In this document: positions 17,374 through 24,365 of the stretch, piece after piece
How positions within the stretch are numbered: position 1 is the stretch's first letter
Layout of the letters: each line of letters begins with the position of its first letter
The notes under the pieces: generated by a model
Seen by the model: only the letters and a program-made list of their open reading frames with translations
Databases searched by the model: none
What the model was told of the DNA's origin: nothing
NCBI RefSeq assembly: GCF_000962805.1
Contig: NZ_JZTW01000027.1
Location: 1 to 33,307 of the forward strand
DNA: 33,307 nt
Reading direction: 5' to 3'
Source of the DNA: Pseudarthrobacter chlorophenolicus
GTDB lineage: Bacteria > Actinomycetota > Actinomycetes > Actinomycetales > Micrococcaceae
Made by a program: the position numbers and the translations under genes

Positions 17374-19002
17374 TTATCGGTCAAGTACAGGTCCGGTTTC
17401 CCGTCCTGTCCGTGTGGGTGTCTTCGCGGGTATGGCCGTGGCGGGAACGGCGGATCCGGGACGGATCGGAGCCATCCCGCGCAGGCCAAGCTCCACGGGG
17501 TTGCGGTCCTGGCCACGTTCCGGGACCTGGGCCGGCCCGCCCACGGTAACCGGTCGCGGCATGGTGGCAGCGAAGGGCTTCAGCTGCGTCGCGACAACGG
17601 CGCGGATCCTCTCGGCTTCCCTTGTCCGGCCGGATTGCTGATGCATCTGGTAGATGGCGTGCGCCATGTTCGCCAGCTGCACCATCAGTGCTGCCTGCGC
17701 GGCTGTCTTGTTCTTGCTTGAGGCGGCCAGGAACAGCATGGCCGTGCCGGCAATGGACGGCAAAGCCACTGGCGTGCCGTGCTCCCGCGGTGCGCGCAGC
17801 TGCGCTGTGCGGGACAGTTCAGCCGCGGTGGCCGCCAGAGGTCCGGGGGTGGGTTCGAGACGGTGGGACCATGCAGCGAATGCTCCGGAAACGTCCCGTG
17901 CTGCTTTCGCCCAGGTAGCGTGATCGTCCAGTGGGATGGACCGCAATTGCTCTGCCAGAGCGGTCGCGTTGCGGGTGTATTCAACCCACACCTCGGGCGA
18001 CGGTGTTGCCTTTTCGGGCCCGGTCCTGGAGACGGTGCGTTTGTTGCGTGCGGCGGCGTTCCACTCGGCTGCTGCCTCGGTCGCCGCGTGCGGTGAGTCC
18101 ATCCATCCTTGGCGGAGCGCACCCAATGTCAGGTCTGATGCGAGGGTGCCGCCGCCGAACCAGATCGGCCGCTGTCTCGGCTTAGGGCGTTCGGCGACGT
18201 TGTAACCGGTGATGACGTCGGTGGTGTTCTTCGCATAGCGCGGTCGGAGCAGGATGCCCGTGTTACGGGCGCGGCGGACGAACTCCCCTTCAGTCGCGGA
18301 GGCGCTGGCGCTGGCACGGACCTTCCGTGCCAGTGAAGCCCGGTGCATCTCGCGCTCGTCCCGTGCGGCGGTGGCCTTCTCGGCCCGGTCGTAACCACGG
18401 GTGGCGTGCACGCTGGAAAGTTGCTCCAGGCCGTACTTGGCTTCCAGCTCACGGCAGGTTTGTTGTGCGCGTTTGTAGTCCCCATGGGTCGAGGCTTTGG
18501 TGCCGTCTTCGCGGACCAGGGAAACGGCAATGTGGATGTGGTGGTTGCCGTTCTCGCTCGTGCCGTGGTTGATCGCCGCCCACCGGCACTGTGCTTTACC
18601 GCTGGCCGTCGTGAAGCCCATGGCGTCAACGAAATCATTCGCGATGTCGCCCCACTGCTGGTCCGTCAGCGCACCTTCTTCGGCGCGCAGACTCAGCGAG
18701 CAATGCCACACGCTCGCGTCCTTGTAGCCGACGTGGACGCGCTGCTTCTTGGTCGCGTCCCAGGCGAAATCCTTGATCTGCACGGAGACGCCGAACAGCT
18801 TCCGTGGCTGATCAAGGTGCTTGGCGATGGCAAGGGCATCCGCGTTGTCCAGGACTCCGTCGTCGTACCAACTCATCACGGCAGCATCGCCGGCAACCAG
18901 GTGCGGGTCGGTGTGCGCGTTCTTCGTCTTGTCCGAGTCCGTTGATGCGAGGTACACCATCAGGCCGGCGATGCGGGAACCGCGGGTGATGTTCGGGATC
19001 AC
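17374..19002 (-). CDS. mobA: Relaxase (MobA/VirD2-like mobilisation nuclease)
   Basis: 542 residues from a GTG at 19002, three bases after the mobC stop. The N-terminal 210 residues form the nuclease: Tyr17 in the hydrophobic GLMVYLAS segment is the likely nicking tyrosine, and the histidine triad lies in NGNHHIHIAV (about 151-160), followed by SLVREDG and HGDYKRAQ. The enzyme cuts one strand at oriT, stays attached to the 5' end and pilots it through the channel. The C-terminal part is helical and basic with no recognised helicase or primase. Order mobC-mobA and the fold fit a MOBP- or MOBQ-type relaxase; the exact family was not resolved. Confidence 0.9.
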   Translation of the reverse strand: MIPNITRGSRIAGLMVYLASTDSDKTKNAHTDPHLVAGDAAVMSWYDDGVLDNADALAIAKHLDQPRKLFGVSVQIKDFAWDATKKQRVHVGYKDASVWHCSLSLRAEEGALTDQQWGDIANDFVDAMGFTTASGKAQCRWAAINHGTSENGNHHIHIAVSLVREDGTKASTHGDYKRAQQTCRELEAKYGLEQLSSVHATRGYDRAEKATAARDEREMHRASLARKVRASASASATEGEFVRRARNTGILLRPRYAKNTTDVITGYNVAERPKPRQRPIWFGGGTLASDLTLGALRQGWMDSPHAATEAAAEWNAAARNKRTVSRTGPEKATPSPEVWVEYTRNATALAEQLRSIPLDDHATWAKAARDVSGAFAAWSHRLEPTPGPLAATAAELSRTAQLRAPREHGTPVALPSIAGTAMLFLAASSKNKTAAQAALMVQLANMAHAIYQMHQQSGRTREAERIRAVVATQLKPFAATMPRPVTVGGPAQVPERGQDRNPVELGLRGMAPIRPGSAVPATAIPAKTPTRTGRETGPVLDR

Positions 19003-19005
19003 CGG

Positions 19006-19398
19006 CTACATCAGCCCTTCAATGGCTTGGTCAATACGCATCGCAACCGAGCGGATATGCTTCAAGGCCTCACGGGCCTCAACGGGGAACTCCCCCGTGG
19101 CATTTGCGTGACGAGCCAGCTGGTTGATGTTGTTCGAGGAACGAGCCAGCAGATTGTGCAGCTGCATCAGTTCAGCACCGATGGCTCGACGCTCCGTGGG
19201 TGAGTCCGTGCGCTCGGCCAGCGCGGCCGAAACCAGTAGGTTCGGGACGGTCACTTTCTCCCGCTCGGCCCTGGCCACGAGCGCTGCTTCCTCTTCCACC
19301 GTGACCCACACGTCACGGCGCTTCTTTGTCCCGGCAGGAGTGTTCGCACGACGGCGGCGGGACAGATTGGGACGATGAGCGTTCTCCTCATCAGACAT
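19006..19398 (-). CDS. mobC: MobC-like relaxosome accessory protein
   Basis: 130 residues. A basic N-terminus (RRRRANTPAGTKKRRD) is followed by WVTVEEEAALVARAEREKV, a ribbon-helix-helix-type DNA-binding segment, and then the characteristic MobC block with LMQLHNLLARSSNNINQLAR, HANATGEFP and a C-terminal helix. MobC binds oriT and helps the relaxase open the nick site. The ATG follows a GGGGGG ribosome site. It is the first gene of the operon, with the presumed oriT just upstream. Confidence 0.9.
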   Translation of the reverse strand: MSDEENAHRPNLSRRRRANTPAGTKKRRDVWVTVEEEAALVARAEREKVTVPNLLVSAALAERTDSPTERRAIGAELMQLHNLLARSSNNINQLARHANATGEFPVEAREALKHIRSVAMRIDQAIEGLM

Positions 19399-19621
19399 TC
19401 AAATCCCCCCTTCCCCAGGCCCAGCGCAGCGACCCCGAACGGGGACCCACAAGCCAGTGTGCCAAACAACGACGCAGGAGCCGTGCAGGACACGCCCATT
19501 TACACCCGTGTAAATGTATAGCTTGCTCCGCACGGTTTTCGTTGGTCAGTTTTGGCACCAATTGTGGAACTCGCCCTAAAATCTCGCTTCTGGTGCCAAA
19601 CTCAAGCACTAGGCTGACGGC
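19399..19621. promoter_or_regulatory. Divergent region upstream of mobC: operator, promoters and oriT candidate
   Basis: The region contains an 18-bp palindrome, ATTTACACCCGTGTAAAT (19498-19515). Next to it, on the minus strand, is TATACAT, a good -10 element for mobC, so the palindrome may be a MobC or regulator operator. A second inverted repeat, TTTGGCACCA (19551-19560) and TGGTGCCAAA (19591-19600), has a 30-base spacer; a further GTGCCAAAC word is at about 19459. A small hairpin, CCCCGAACGGGG, is at 19433-19444. Such repeats upstream of mobC are typical of oriT, but the nick site cannot be named. Confidence 0.6.
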
Positions 19622-19957
19622 ATGGATATCGACAACATTGCCGCAAAGGCGGCCGCGAAAATTGACGCCGTCAGGGACGCAAGAGTCAACGCAGTGAAGA
19701 ACGCTGCTGCCAGCAGTGTCGAACTGCAAGAAGCCGTGCAGTTGCTCGCAGCTGCAGAGCAGAAGTATGCAAAGGACTACCAGGCAGCCCTCAGGGCCGA
19801 CTGGACCGAATCTGACCTGCGGGGCTTCGGGTTGGACGCCCCGGCCAGGAAGGCCGGCGGGCGTCCCAAGGGCGCTAGGACGACGCGCCAGTCACGGCCA
19901 GCAAATGAGGCCGCACGTGAGAAGGAACTGATCGGGACAACTAGCGAAAACTGGTAG
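19622..19957 (+). CDS. Small hypothetical protein divergent from mobC
   Basis: 111 residues. The first 65 are a continuous Ala/Lys/Glu-rich amphipathic helix, probably a coiled coil (AAKAAAKIDAVRDARVNAVK onward). The C-terminus is basic (RKAGGRPKGARTTRQSRPAN), which would suit nucleic-acid binding. It lies immediately across the presumed oriT from mobC. The ribosome site is weak (AGG, eight bases upstream). Small basic proteins at this place often assist the relaxosome, but nothing specific is recognisable. Confidence 0.6.
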   Translation: MDIDNIAAKAAAKIDAVRDARVNAVKNAAASSVELQEAVQLLAAAEQKYAKDYQAALRADWTESDLRGFGLDAPARKAGGRPKGARTTRQSRPANEAAREKELIGTTSENW

Positions 19958-20375
19958 CGCCACCCCTCGCCCACATGGGCACGGCGCAAGCTATTTCCTC
20001 CGGGCTTGCCCCGCACACATGTGGACGACAGGACCCACCCAACCGGCTGCACACAACCACCACGTCACCAACCGTCCACACCTTGCCTGGGCGAGCGGTG
20101 GCCGTGCACAGCCTCCGCCCATAGGGGACAGCGCAAACCGGAACAGTTTCCCATGGTCCAGGCCTGGGCGTTGCCGTCTCCCCTGCCGTCTCGGTCTGGT
20201 TCTTTTCAGCCGGGACGACACCCATCTACCGTGCGGGGCCGGCATGGAGCGGGCACAGGAACCGGGGCAGTACGGCTGGGTTCTAAGGCACATGGGGGCT
20301 CCCAGCGAGCTACTGGCGGGGACCACCACTGCCAGGAGCGGCGCAGGGTGCACTTTCTTGAATGACCGACTTAAA
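19958..20375. other. Non-coding region holding inverted repeat copy B
   Basis: No convincing gene. The overlapping open frames have poor ribosome sites and His/Pro/Arg-rich translations typical of GC-rich non-coding DNA. It contains the repeat copy at 20124-20223, the word CACATGTG and other short dyads. With the region upstream of mobC it is the most plausible location of oriT or an origin. Confidence 0.5.
20124..20223. repeat. Inverted repeat, copy B (partner 1-99)
   Basis: Matches the reverse complement of the first 99 bases with a single extra C (AAACCGG here, AAACGG in the partner). The match begins within ATAGGGGACAG and runs at least to GACACCC; further extension cannot be tested because the partner reaches the window edge. 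Recombination between the copies would invert the 20 kb of replication and transfer genes between them. Confidence 0.9.
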
Positions 20376-20409
20376 CACGAAGGGCCGGCTTGTTAGCCGG
20401 CCCTTCGTG
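20376..20409. terminator. Strong hairpin, probable terminator
   Basis: A perfect 15-bp stem, CACGAAGGGCCGGCT/AGCCGGCCCTTCGTG, with a TGTT loop. On the minus strand it is followed by TTTAAGT. A plus-strand T run is absent, but AAAAAA follows within 15 bases, which would serve minus-strand RNA before the hairpin. It probably insulates the ParB operon from the oriT region. Confidence 0.7.
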
Positions 20410-20641
20410 TCCTTCGGCAAAAAAGGAAATCTATGGCTTCAGCTTAGCTGAAGATATGTACCTGGTCAGAAGTGGAAGTGTCCGTGGAGTGTCGCGGAAG
20501 TCGCGGCACTGCCTTGCGTCATGGGTTGGTGCGTTTATGGCGGTCCGTCGCTGGTGAGTGGCTGCTGTGGTTCGTCCTGGGCGGCGGACCGCCCGACCTA
20601 CGGGTGGTTCCTGATCCTGCCCGTGGCGAGCGGACGGGGTG
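20410..20641. other. Non-coding gap downstream of the ParB operon
   Basis: No gene seen. It contains a near-perfect small hairpin, CTTCAGCTTAGCTGAAG (20437-20453), and a GTCGCGGAAGTCGCGG repeat near 20490-20506. Confidence 0.4.
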
Positions 20642-20675
20642 CCTTGCCGGGCGGTGAGGGTTCCGCCCGGCAAGG
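20642..20675 (-). terminator. Hairpin terminator of the ParB-like gene
   Basis: A perfect 13-bp GC-rich stem, CCTTGCCGGGCGG/CCGCCCGGCAAGG, with an 8-base loop, 7 bases after the ParB stop codon. There is no T run, as is common for actinobacterial terminators. Confidence 0.65.
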
Positions 20676-20681
20676 GCCTTC

Positions 20682-22034
20682 TTATGCCGCTTCGGTTTCC
20701 TCGGCTGGCTTCCCGCTGTCGATAATCTTTTGTTCGGTCTCACTTGCGGTGTATCCCCACACGACCAACTGGTTCAAGTAGTCCCGGTGGGTTTGCGACG
20801 GGGACCGCCATGAGTCCTTGGCAATGGTCTTCTCATACCCGGCGCACACCAGTGCGATCAAAGAGAACTCAGGCCGGACTGTGGACGCGGCTACGTGATC
20901 CCGCAGCGGGTTCCATCCCCACCGATCGGATTCGTCGGACTTCGCTCCAACCATCTCAGCGGCCACCTGTCCGTCATAGCCGCTGACCGTTTCAGGGTGG
21001 TGCGTGAGCGCGTACGCGGTGAAGTACTGCCAGCCCTTCGGCGCCTGCTTCTTCGCCAACAGGTTTTTGACCCATTCACGGCGGACCACAGTGGCGGACT
21101 CGGCCGCTTTGTTATTGGCGATCAGGGTTTTCCGTTCGGCCTTCTGTTCCTCGGTCATCGGGCCTTTCTGGACGTTGCTGCCGCCCTCGTAGCGTTCGTA
21201 CTTCGGGACGAAGTCCGTGTCCTTCCAGCCCGTGATAACTGAGTGGGTGCGGTGCTGGCCACGGTAGTCCGTGGTGATCAGGATAGCGTTCGCGTCCTCC
21301 TCGCTGGCCGGTTCTCCGTCCTCCCTTTTAGCGGCGGTGACGTAGAGGTTCTCGTCGTCGGCGTAGTGTCCGGCGTCCTCCACGATCGTCTTACCCTGGG
21401 CTTCGAGTTCGGCGATCAGCGCGGCGAGGGCTGCGGCGCTTTCGCGTTGATCCCGCAACCGCTGGGCGACGTGGAGCAGCTGGTCGGGGTCGTCCATGAG
21501 AACTGATTCAAGGTCGGCCGTCGCGGCTTCGTCCTGTTCAAACTCGGCCATGATCAGAGCGGTTTCGATGCTCCATCCCCGGTCCAGGGCAGCAGTCCCG
21601 GCCTCGGATGCCTTGGCCTTCAACGCCCCCTCGACGGCGGCCTTTTTCCGTCCGGTCCTCTTGGCGATCGATGCCGCCGAAACACCGATCAGGGACAGCT
21701 GGTGGTAGGCGTCTGCTTCGTCCGCTTCGGTCAGTTCGGCGCGCTGGATGTTCTCCACGACCTGCGTAACGATCCGTTCGGCCTCTTTGGGGGACTCGAT
21801 GATCATCACTGGGATTTCCGTGCGCTGGGCTTCAACGGCGGCGCGGGTGCGGCGCTGTCCCATCAGCACGTGCACGGTGCCATCGTCTTTGCGGTGGGCG
21901 ATCACGGGTTCCATCACGCCGTGTTCCTTGATGCTGGCAATGAAGTCAGCGGTCAGGGCGGCGTCTTTGCGGACGTTGATGTCTACGGTCAAGGTACTGG
22001 GGTCGAGGATCTCGAGTGTGGGTGCTGCGTTCAT
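20682..22034 (-). CDS. ParB/Spo0J-like nuclease-domain protein, orphan
   Basis: 450 residues from ATG 22034 with GGAG nine bases upstream; an in-frame ATG 15 bases earlier lacks a site. The N-terminal ParB domain is clear: SIKEHGVMEPVIAHR (about 34-48), the GQRRTRAA box (59-66) that binds the nucleotide in ParB CTPases, and ENIQR (94-98). A helix-turn-helix follows (about 115-140, GVSAASIAKRTGRKKAAVEG). The C-terminal 300 residues are unlike Spo0J and have no known fold. No ParA lies beside it. ParB-like proteins without ParA occur in the leading regions of conjugative plasmids (YubM on F). The first codons and whole leader come from a 414-bp repeat shared with the gene at 23499. A true partition role is the alternative. 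Confidence 0.85.
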   Translation of the reverse strand: MNAAPTLEILDPSTLTVDINVRKDAALTADFIASIKEHGVMEPVIAHRKDDGTVHVLMGQRRTRAAVEAQRTEIPVMIIESPKEAERIVTQVVENIQRAELTEADEADAYHQLSLIGVSAASIAKRTGRKKAAVEGALKAKASEAGTAALDRGWSIETALIMAEFEQDEAATADLESVLMDDPDQLLHVAQRLRDQRESAAALAALIAELEAQGKTIVEDAGHYADDENLYVTAAKREDGEPASEEDANAILITTDYRGQHRTHSVITGWKDTDFVPKYERYEGGSNVQKGPMTEEQKAERKTLIANNKAAESATVVRREWVKNLLAKKQAPKGWQYFTAYALTHHPETVSGYDGQVAAEMVGAKSDESDRWGWNPLRDHVAASTVRPEFSLIALVCAGYEKTIAKDSWRSPSQTHRDYLNQLVVWGYTASETEQKIIDSGKPAEETEAA

Positions 22035-22438
22035 GTGGTGGTGCTCCATTCTTTGCCGAAATGGTGGGCGGGTCAGGCGGCTCAGGTGACCGGCCAGCTT
22101 CCCTCTCCCCCAGTTGCTTTTTTGTTGCTGGCACGCAGTGCTCTACGGGGCCGACGGAGGCGTCTCCTCCCGCCAGGGCAAGGTGCTGGAAATCTTCGAA
22201 AGGAAATAAGCGACGCAGGAGCGCCGTCGAAGAATTCCAGTGCCGCAGGGCCCCTGAGGAACGAAGGGGTCAGGAGCTTGAGCCGGAGCGGAACCGTATG
22301 ATCCGCAGGACAGCCACAAAAATGCTTGTAAGCAACAGGTGATGGCGGGCAGGAGCTCTGCGACGGACCGGCAGCACCCAACAGCCGGCCACGGAGCGAA
22401 GCGGAGAGGACGCCCATCAGTGCTCGCCCGCGAGCACC
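22025..22438 (-). repeat. 414-bp perfect direct repeat, copy 1 (leader of ParB-like gene)
   Basis: Identical base for base to 23490-23903 (constant offset of 1465, no mismatch or gap seen). It contains the ribosome site and first three codons (Met-Asn-Ala) of the ParB gene and about 400 bases upstream. Internal structures are a long imperfect hairpin with arms CTGGAAATCTTCGA (22186-22199) and TCGAAGAATTCCAG (22227-22240), a TGCTTGTAAGCA hairpin (22323-22334), CCCCT/AGGGG (near 22250-22270) and the edge palindrome at 22420-22437. It probably holds the promoter; its length and structure suggest a special regulatory role. Confidence 0.95.
22420..22437. promoter_or_regulatory. 18-bp palindrome at the repeat edge, copy 1
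   Basis: GTGCTCGCCCGCGAGCAC has perfect 8-base arms around CC. It lies one base inside the outer end of the 414-bp repeat and recurs at 23885-23902. A perfect palindrome present twice near a ParB-like gene is a candidate ParB-binding site, but it does not resemble the chromosomal parS consensus. Confidence 0.6.
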
Positions 22439-22614
22439 CTCTCCATGGCCCCTCCCCTGCGCCCACATCACCCCAAGCGTGGGCTTGTCGCACGCACCAG
22501 GTGACCAGCGCCGGCCCTGACGCGGGAACGGCGGTCCGGCGCCGGCAACCACCCACCGAGGCGGCCACCTGCGGCGGACCGCCCGCCCACAAAGGCGACC
22601 GGCCCGCAGCGTGT
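22439..22614. other. Unique GC-rich spacer between the repeat and the DUF3846 gene
   Basis: No gene is supported. The bases are very rich in C and G, with CCGCCCAC and GGCGG words. Copy 2 of the 414-bp repeat has no counterpart of this stretch. Confidence 0.4.
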
Positions 22615-22965
22615 CTAGGCGGTGGTTTGGTGGAGGCCGAAAAGCTGTTGCGCGGTGTCGATCAGATGTTCGGGGACGTCTGCTTCGTCGCCATCAGCGG
22701 TTTCGCCCAGAACAACGACGTCCCCGCAGTACACGTCTGCCAGAACGCCGGTTTCTTCCAGCACCAGCTGGGCGGCGCGGTGGTTTGGTGCAAGCTGCAT
22801 GATCTTGCCTTCTTCATTCAGGTAGAAGTGCCAGTCATCGATGGTGACGGCTTCGATGTTTCCGGCCACGAGCGTTTGCAGGTTGCCTAAACCGGCGTCG
22901 ATGGTTTCGACGCGGGCTGGTTCGGTCAGGTTGGCGGGGATGATCAGTACTGTGCAGGTGTTCAC
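22615..22965 (-). CDS. DUF3846 protein
   Basis: 116 residues from a GTG at 22965 with GAAGGA six bases upstream. The frame also opens at ATG 22992, but the usual family start (a VLIIPANLTEPARVE-type strand) fits the GTG. The pattern WHFYLNEEGKIMQLAPNHRAAQLV, then YCGDVVVLGE and DVPEHLID is characteristic of DUF3846, small proteins of unknown function found on phages and actinobacterial plasmids. It lies between the 143-aa gene and the ParB-like gene, in the same direction, and probably uses its own promoter near the inverted repeat at 23002-23019. Confidence 0.78.
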   Translation of the reverse strand: MNTCTVLIIPANLTEPARVETIDAGLGNLQTLVAGNIEAVTIDDWHFYLNEEGKIMQLAPNHRAAQLVLEETGVLADVYCGDVVVLGETADGDEADVPEHLIDTAQQLFGLHQTTA

Positions 22966-23001
22966 GGTTTGTCCTTCAATGATTGCAATCATGAGTTTTT
23001 A

Positions 23002-23019
23002 CTCAAATACTCATTTGAG
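23002..23019 (-). promoter_or_regulatory. Inverted repeat upstream of the DUF3846 gene
   Basis: CTCAAAT/ATTTGAG with an ACTC loop, in an AT-rich stretch about 40 bases before the DUF3846 start. It is likely an operator or part of the promoter. Confidence 0.45.
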
Positions 23020-23027
23020 GTGGAAGG

Positions 23028-23053
23028 GGTGCCCCGCCCGTAGGCGGGGCACC
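23028..23053 (-). terminator. Hairpin terminator after the 143-aa gene
   Basis: A perfect 11-bp stem, GGTGCCCCGCC/GGCGGGGCACC, with a CGTA loop, 15 bases after the stop codon of the upstream gene. No T run follows. Confidence 0.65.
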
Positions 23054-23067
23054 GGTTTGGGTGGTGG

Positions 23068-23499
23068 TTAGGCGGCGGTGGAGAGATTGCAGGGGATCCG
23101 GTACCGACTGGGCAGTTCGGCGGCCGCCTCGGGCAAGTCGTCCGGGCCTTGGGCCTGTCCGTTCTTCCAGTGGAAGAACGCCTGCTCACTGATCGCGGTC
23201 CAGAAAGCGGCCTTGGTCCGGTAAAACGTGGTTCTCACGTCGCCCTCGCAGTAGGTGGCCATGCCGAACAGGTTGCCGATCTCATCGGCGGTGCGGATCC
23301 CGGCGACCATGACATAAGGCCACTGGCCAAGGTCCCAGCCGTCACAGCCCCAACTGGGGATCACGGCCCAGCCGTGTTCGCCGATCACGTCCATCCAGTC
23401 GTACCCGTCGTTCATGTGGTAATCCACGAGCACCGGGACGTCGTAAATGGTTTCCTCGGTGTCGACGGTGGCAACGGTCATCTTGATGACTGCGTTCAT
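23068..23499 (-). CDS. Hypothetical protein sharing its leader with the ParB-like gene
   Basis: 143 residues from ATG 23499 (GGAG nine bases upstream, inside repeat copy 2). It is rich in aromatic residues (YDVPVLVDYHMNDGYDWMDV, SWGCDGWDLGQWPYVMVAGI, AFWTAISEQAFFHWKNG) and acidic, with mixed strands and helices. The family is not recognised. Its acidic, aromatic character and position in the presumed leading region would fit an anti-restriction or DNA-mimic-type early protein, but this is speculation. The gene ends at a strong hairpin before the DUF3846 gene. Confidence 0.7.
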   Translation of the reverse strand: MNAVIKMTVATVDTEETIYDVPVLVDYHMNDGYDWMDVIGEHGWAVIPSWGCDGWDLGQWPYVMVAGIRTADEIGNLFGMATYCEGDVRTTFYRTKAAFWTAISEQAFFHWKNGQAQGPDDLPEAAAELPSRYRIPCNLSTAA

Positions 23500-23903
23500 G
23501 TGGTGGTGCTCCATTCTTTGCCGAAATGGTGGGCGGGTCAGGCGGCTCAGGTGACCGGCCAGCTTCCCTCTCCCCCAGTTGCTTTTTTGTTGCTGGCACG
23601 CAGTGCTCTACGGGGCCGACGGAGGCGTCTCCTCCCGCCAGGGCAAGGTGCTGGAAATCTTCGAAAGGAAATAAGCGACGCAGGAGCGCCGTCGAAGAAT
23701 TCCAGTGCCGCAGGGCCCCTGAGGAACGAAGGGGTCAGGAGCTTGAGCCGGAGCGGAACCGTATGATCCGCAGGACAGCCACAAAAATGCTTGTAAGCAA
23801 CAGGTGATGGCGGGCAGGAGCTCTGCGACGGACCGGCAGCACCCAACAGCCGGCCACGGAGCGAAGCGGAGAGGACGCCCATCAGTGCTCGCCCGCGAGC
23901 ACC
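23490..23903 (-). repeat. 414-bp perfect direct repeat, copy 2 (leader of the 143-aa gene)
   Basis: Identical to 22025-22438. It supplies the ribosome site and first three codons of the 143-aa gene. The long hairpin arms are at 23651-23664 and 23692-23705. The two direct copies could recombine and remove 1465 bp containing the DUF3846 and 143-aa genes, leaving one copy before ParB. Confidence 0.95.
23885..23902. promoter_or_regulatory. 18-bp palindrome at the repeat edge, copy 2
   Basis: Second copy of GTGCTCGCCCGCGAGCAC, one base inside the outer edge of repeat copy 2. Confidence 0.6.
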
Positions 23904-23918
23904 TGCCCGATTGACCAC

Positions 23919-24281
23919 GTGAGCTTGGTACGGTGGCAGTGTCCTGCACGGTCCTGCCCACATGTTCCTGGCAGGATAATCTTTCCGACGAAGGGCGAGC
24001 TATTGGGATTTTGGGATCTGCTCAACAGGCAAAGGACCCCAACTGAGCCCTCGGCCGGCACGGTAGCCGCAGCTAAGTCCGCACCGCTGTCGCCTGGTGA
24101 GCGGGCAAACCTGGAAGCGGCATGGGATGAGCTCAATCAAGCCCTGGGCGACTCCAACGTGACGTCCCTACGTGCTTGCAGCGGGAATGGGCGCCATTGG
24201 AGCGAGGATCCTGACGCAGTTTGGGCTATAGCTGCCACGATCAGGGACGTTACGAAGGGATCGACCGAAGGTGCCGGATAG
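23919..24281 (+). CDS. Small hypothetical protein, start uncertain
   Basis: Up to 120 residues from a GTG at 23919. The part from about residue 28 (KGELLGFWDLLNRQ) through LSPGERANLEAAWDELNQAL to DAVWAIAATIRDVTK reads as a normal amphipathic helical protein, whereas the first 25 residues do not. An in-frame TTG at 24003, preceded by GAAGGGCGAG, is a plausible true start, giving about 92 residues. It is the only plus-strand gene between oriT and the window end. No family recognised. Confidence 0.45.
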   Translation: MSLVRWQCPARSCPHVPGRIIFPTKGELLGFWDLLNRQRTPTEPSAGTVAAAKSAPLSPGERANLEAAWDELNQALGDSNVTSLRACSGNGRHWSEDPDAVWAIAATIRDVTKGSTEGAG

Positions 24282-24365
24282 GCCGGCACTTGGTGCGGCG
24301 ATCGTTTCCAGTGGTGAGTTCCCCCAACATATCCCGCGTCTCACCGGCGGTCCTCCCTAGTCTGG

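Noticed and set aside
18343..18945. 200-residue plus-strand open frame opposite the relaxase
   Set aside because: Antisense to the conserved relaxase nuclease domain; no motif of its own.
20006..20396. Two overlapping plus-strand open frames of about 120 residues
   Set aside because: His/Pro/Arg-rich composition, no ribosome sites, overlap with each other, with the inverted repeat and with a terminator hairpin.
5738..22034. ParA-like protein and ParB-like protein as a ParAB partition pair
   Set aside because: They are about 15 kb apart, on opposite strands and in different operons; the ParA-like P-loop is degenerate and the ParB C-terminus is atypical.
22082..23963. Minus-strand open frames of about 140-155 residues lying within the two 414-bp repeats
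   Set aside because: They look conserved only because the DNA is duplicated; the composition is not protein-like and no ribosome site precedes them.
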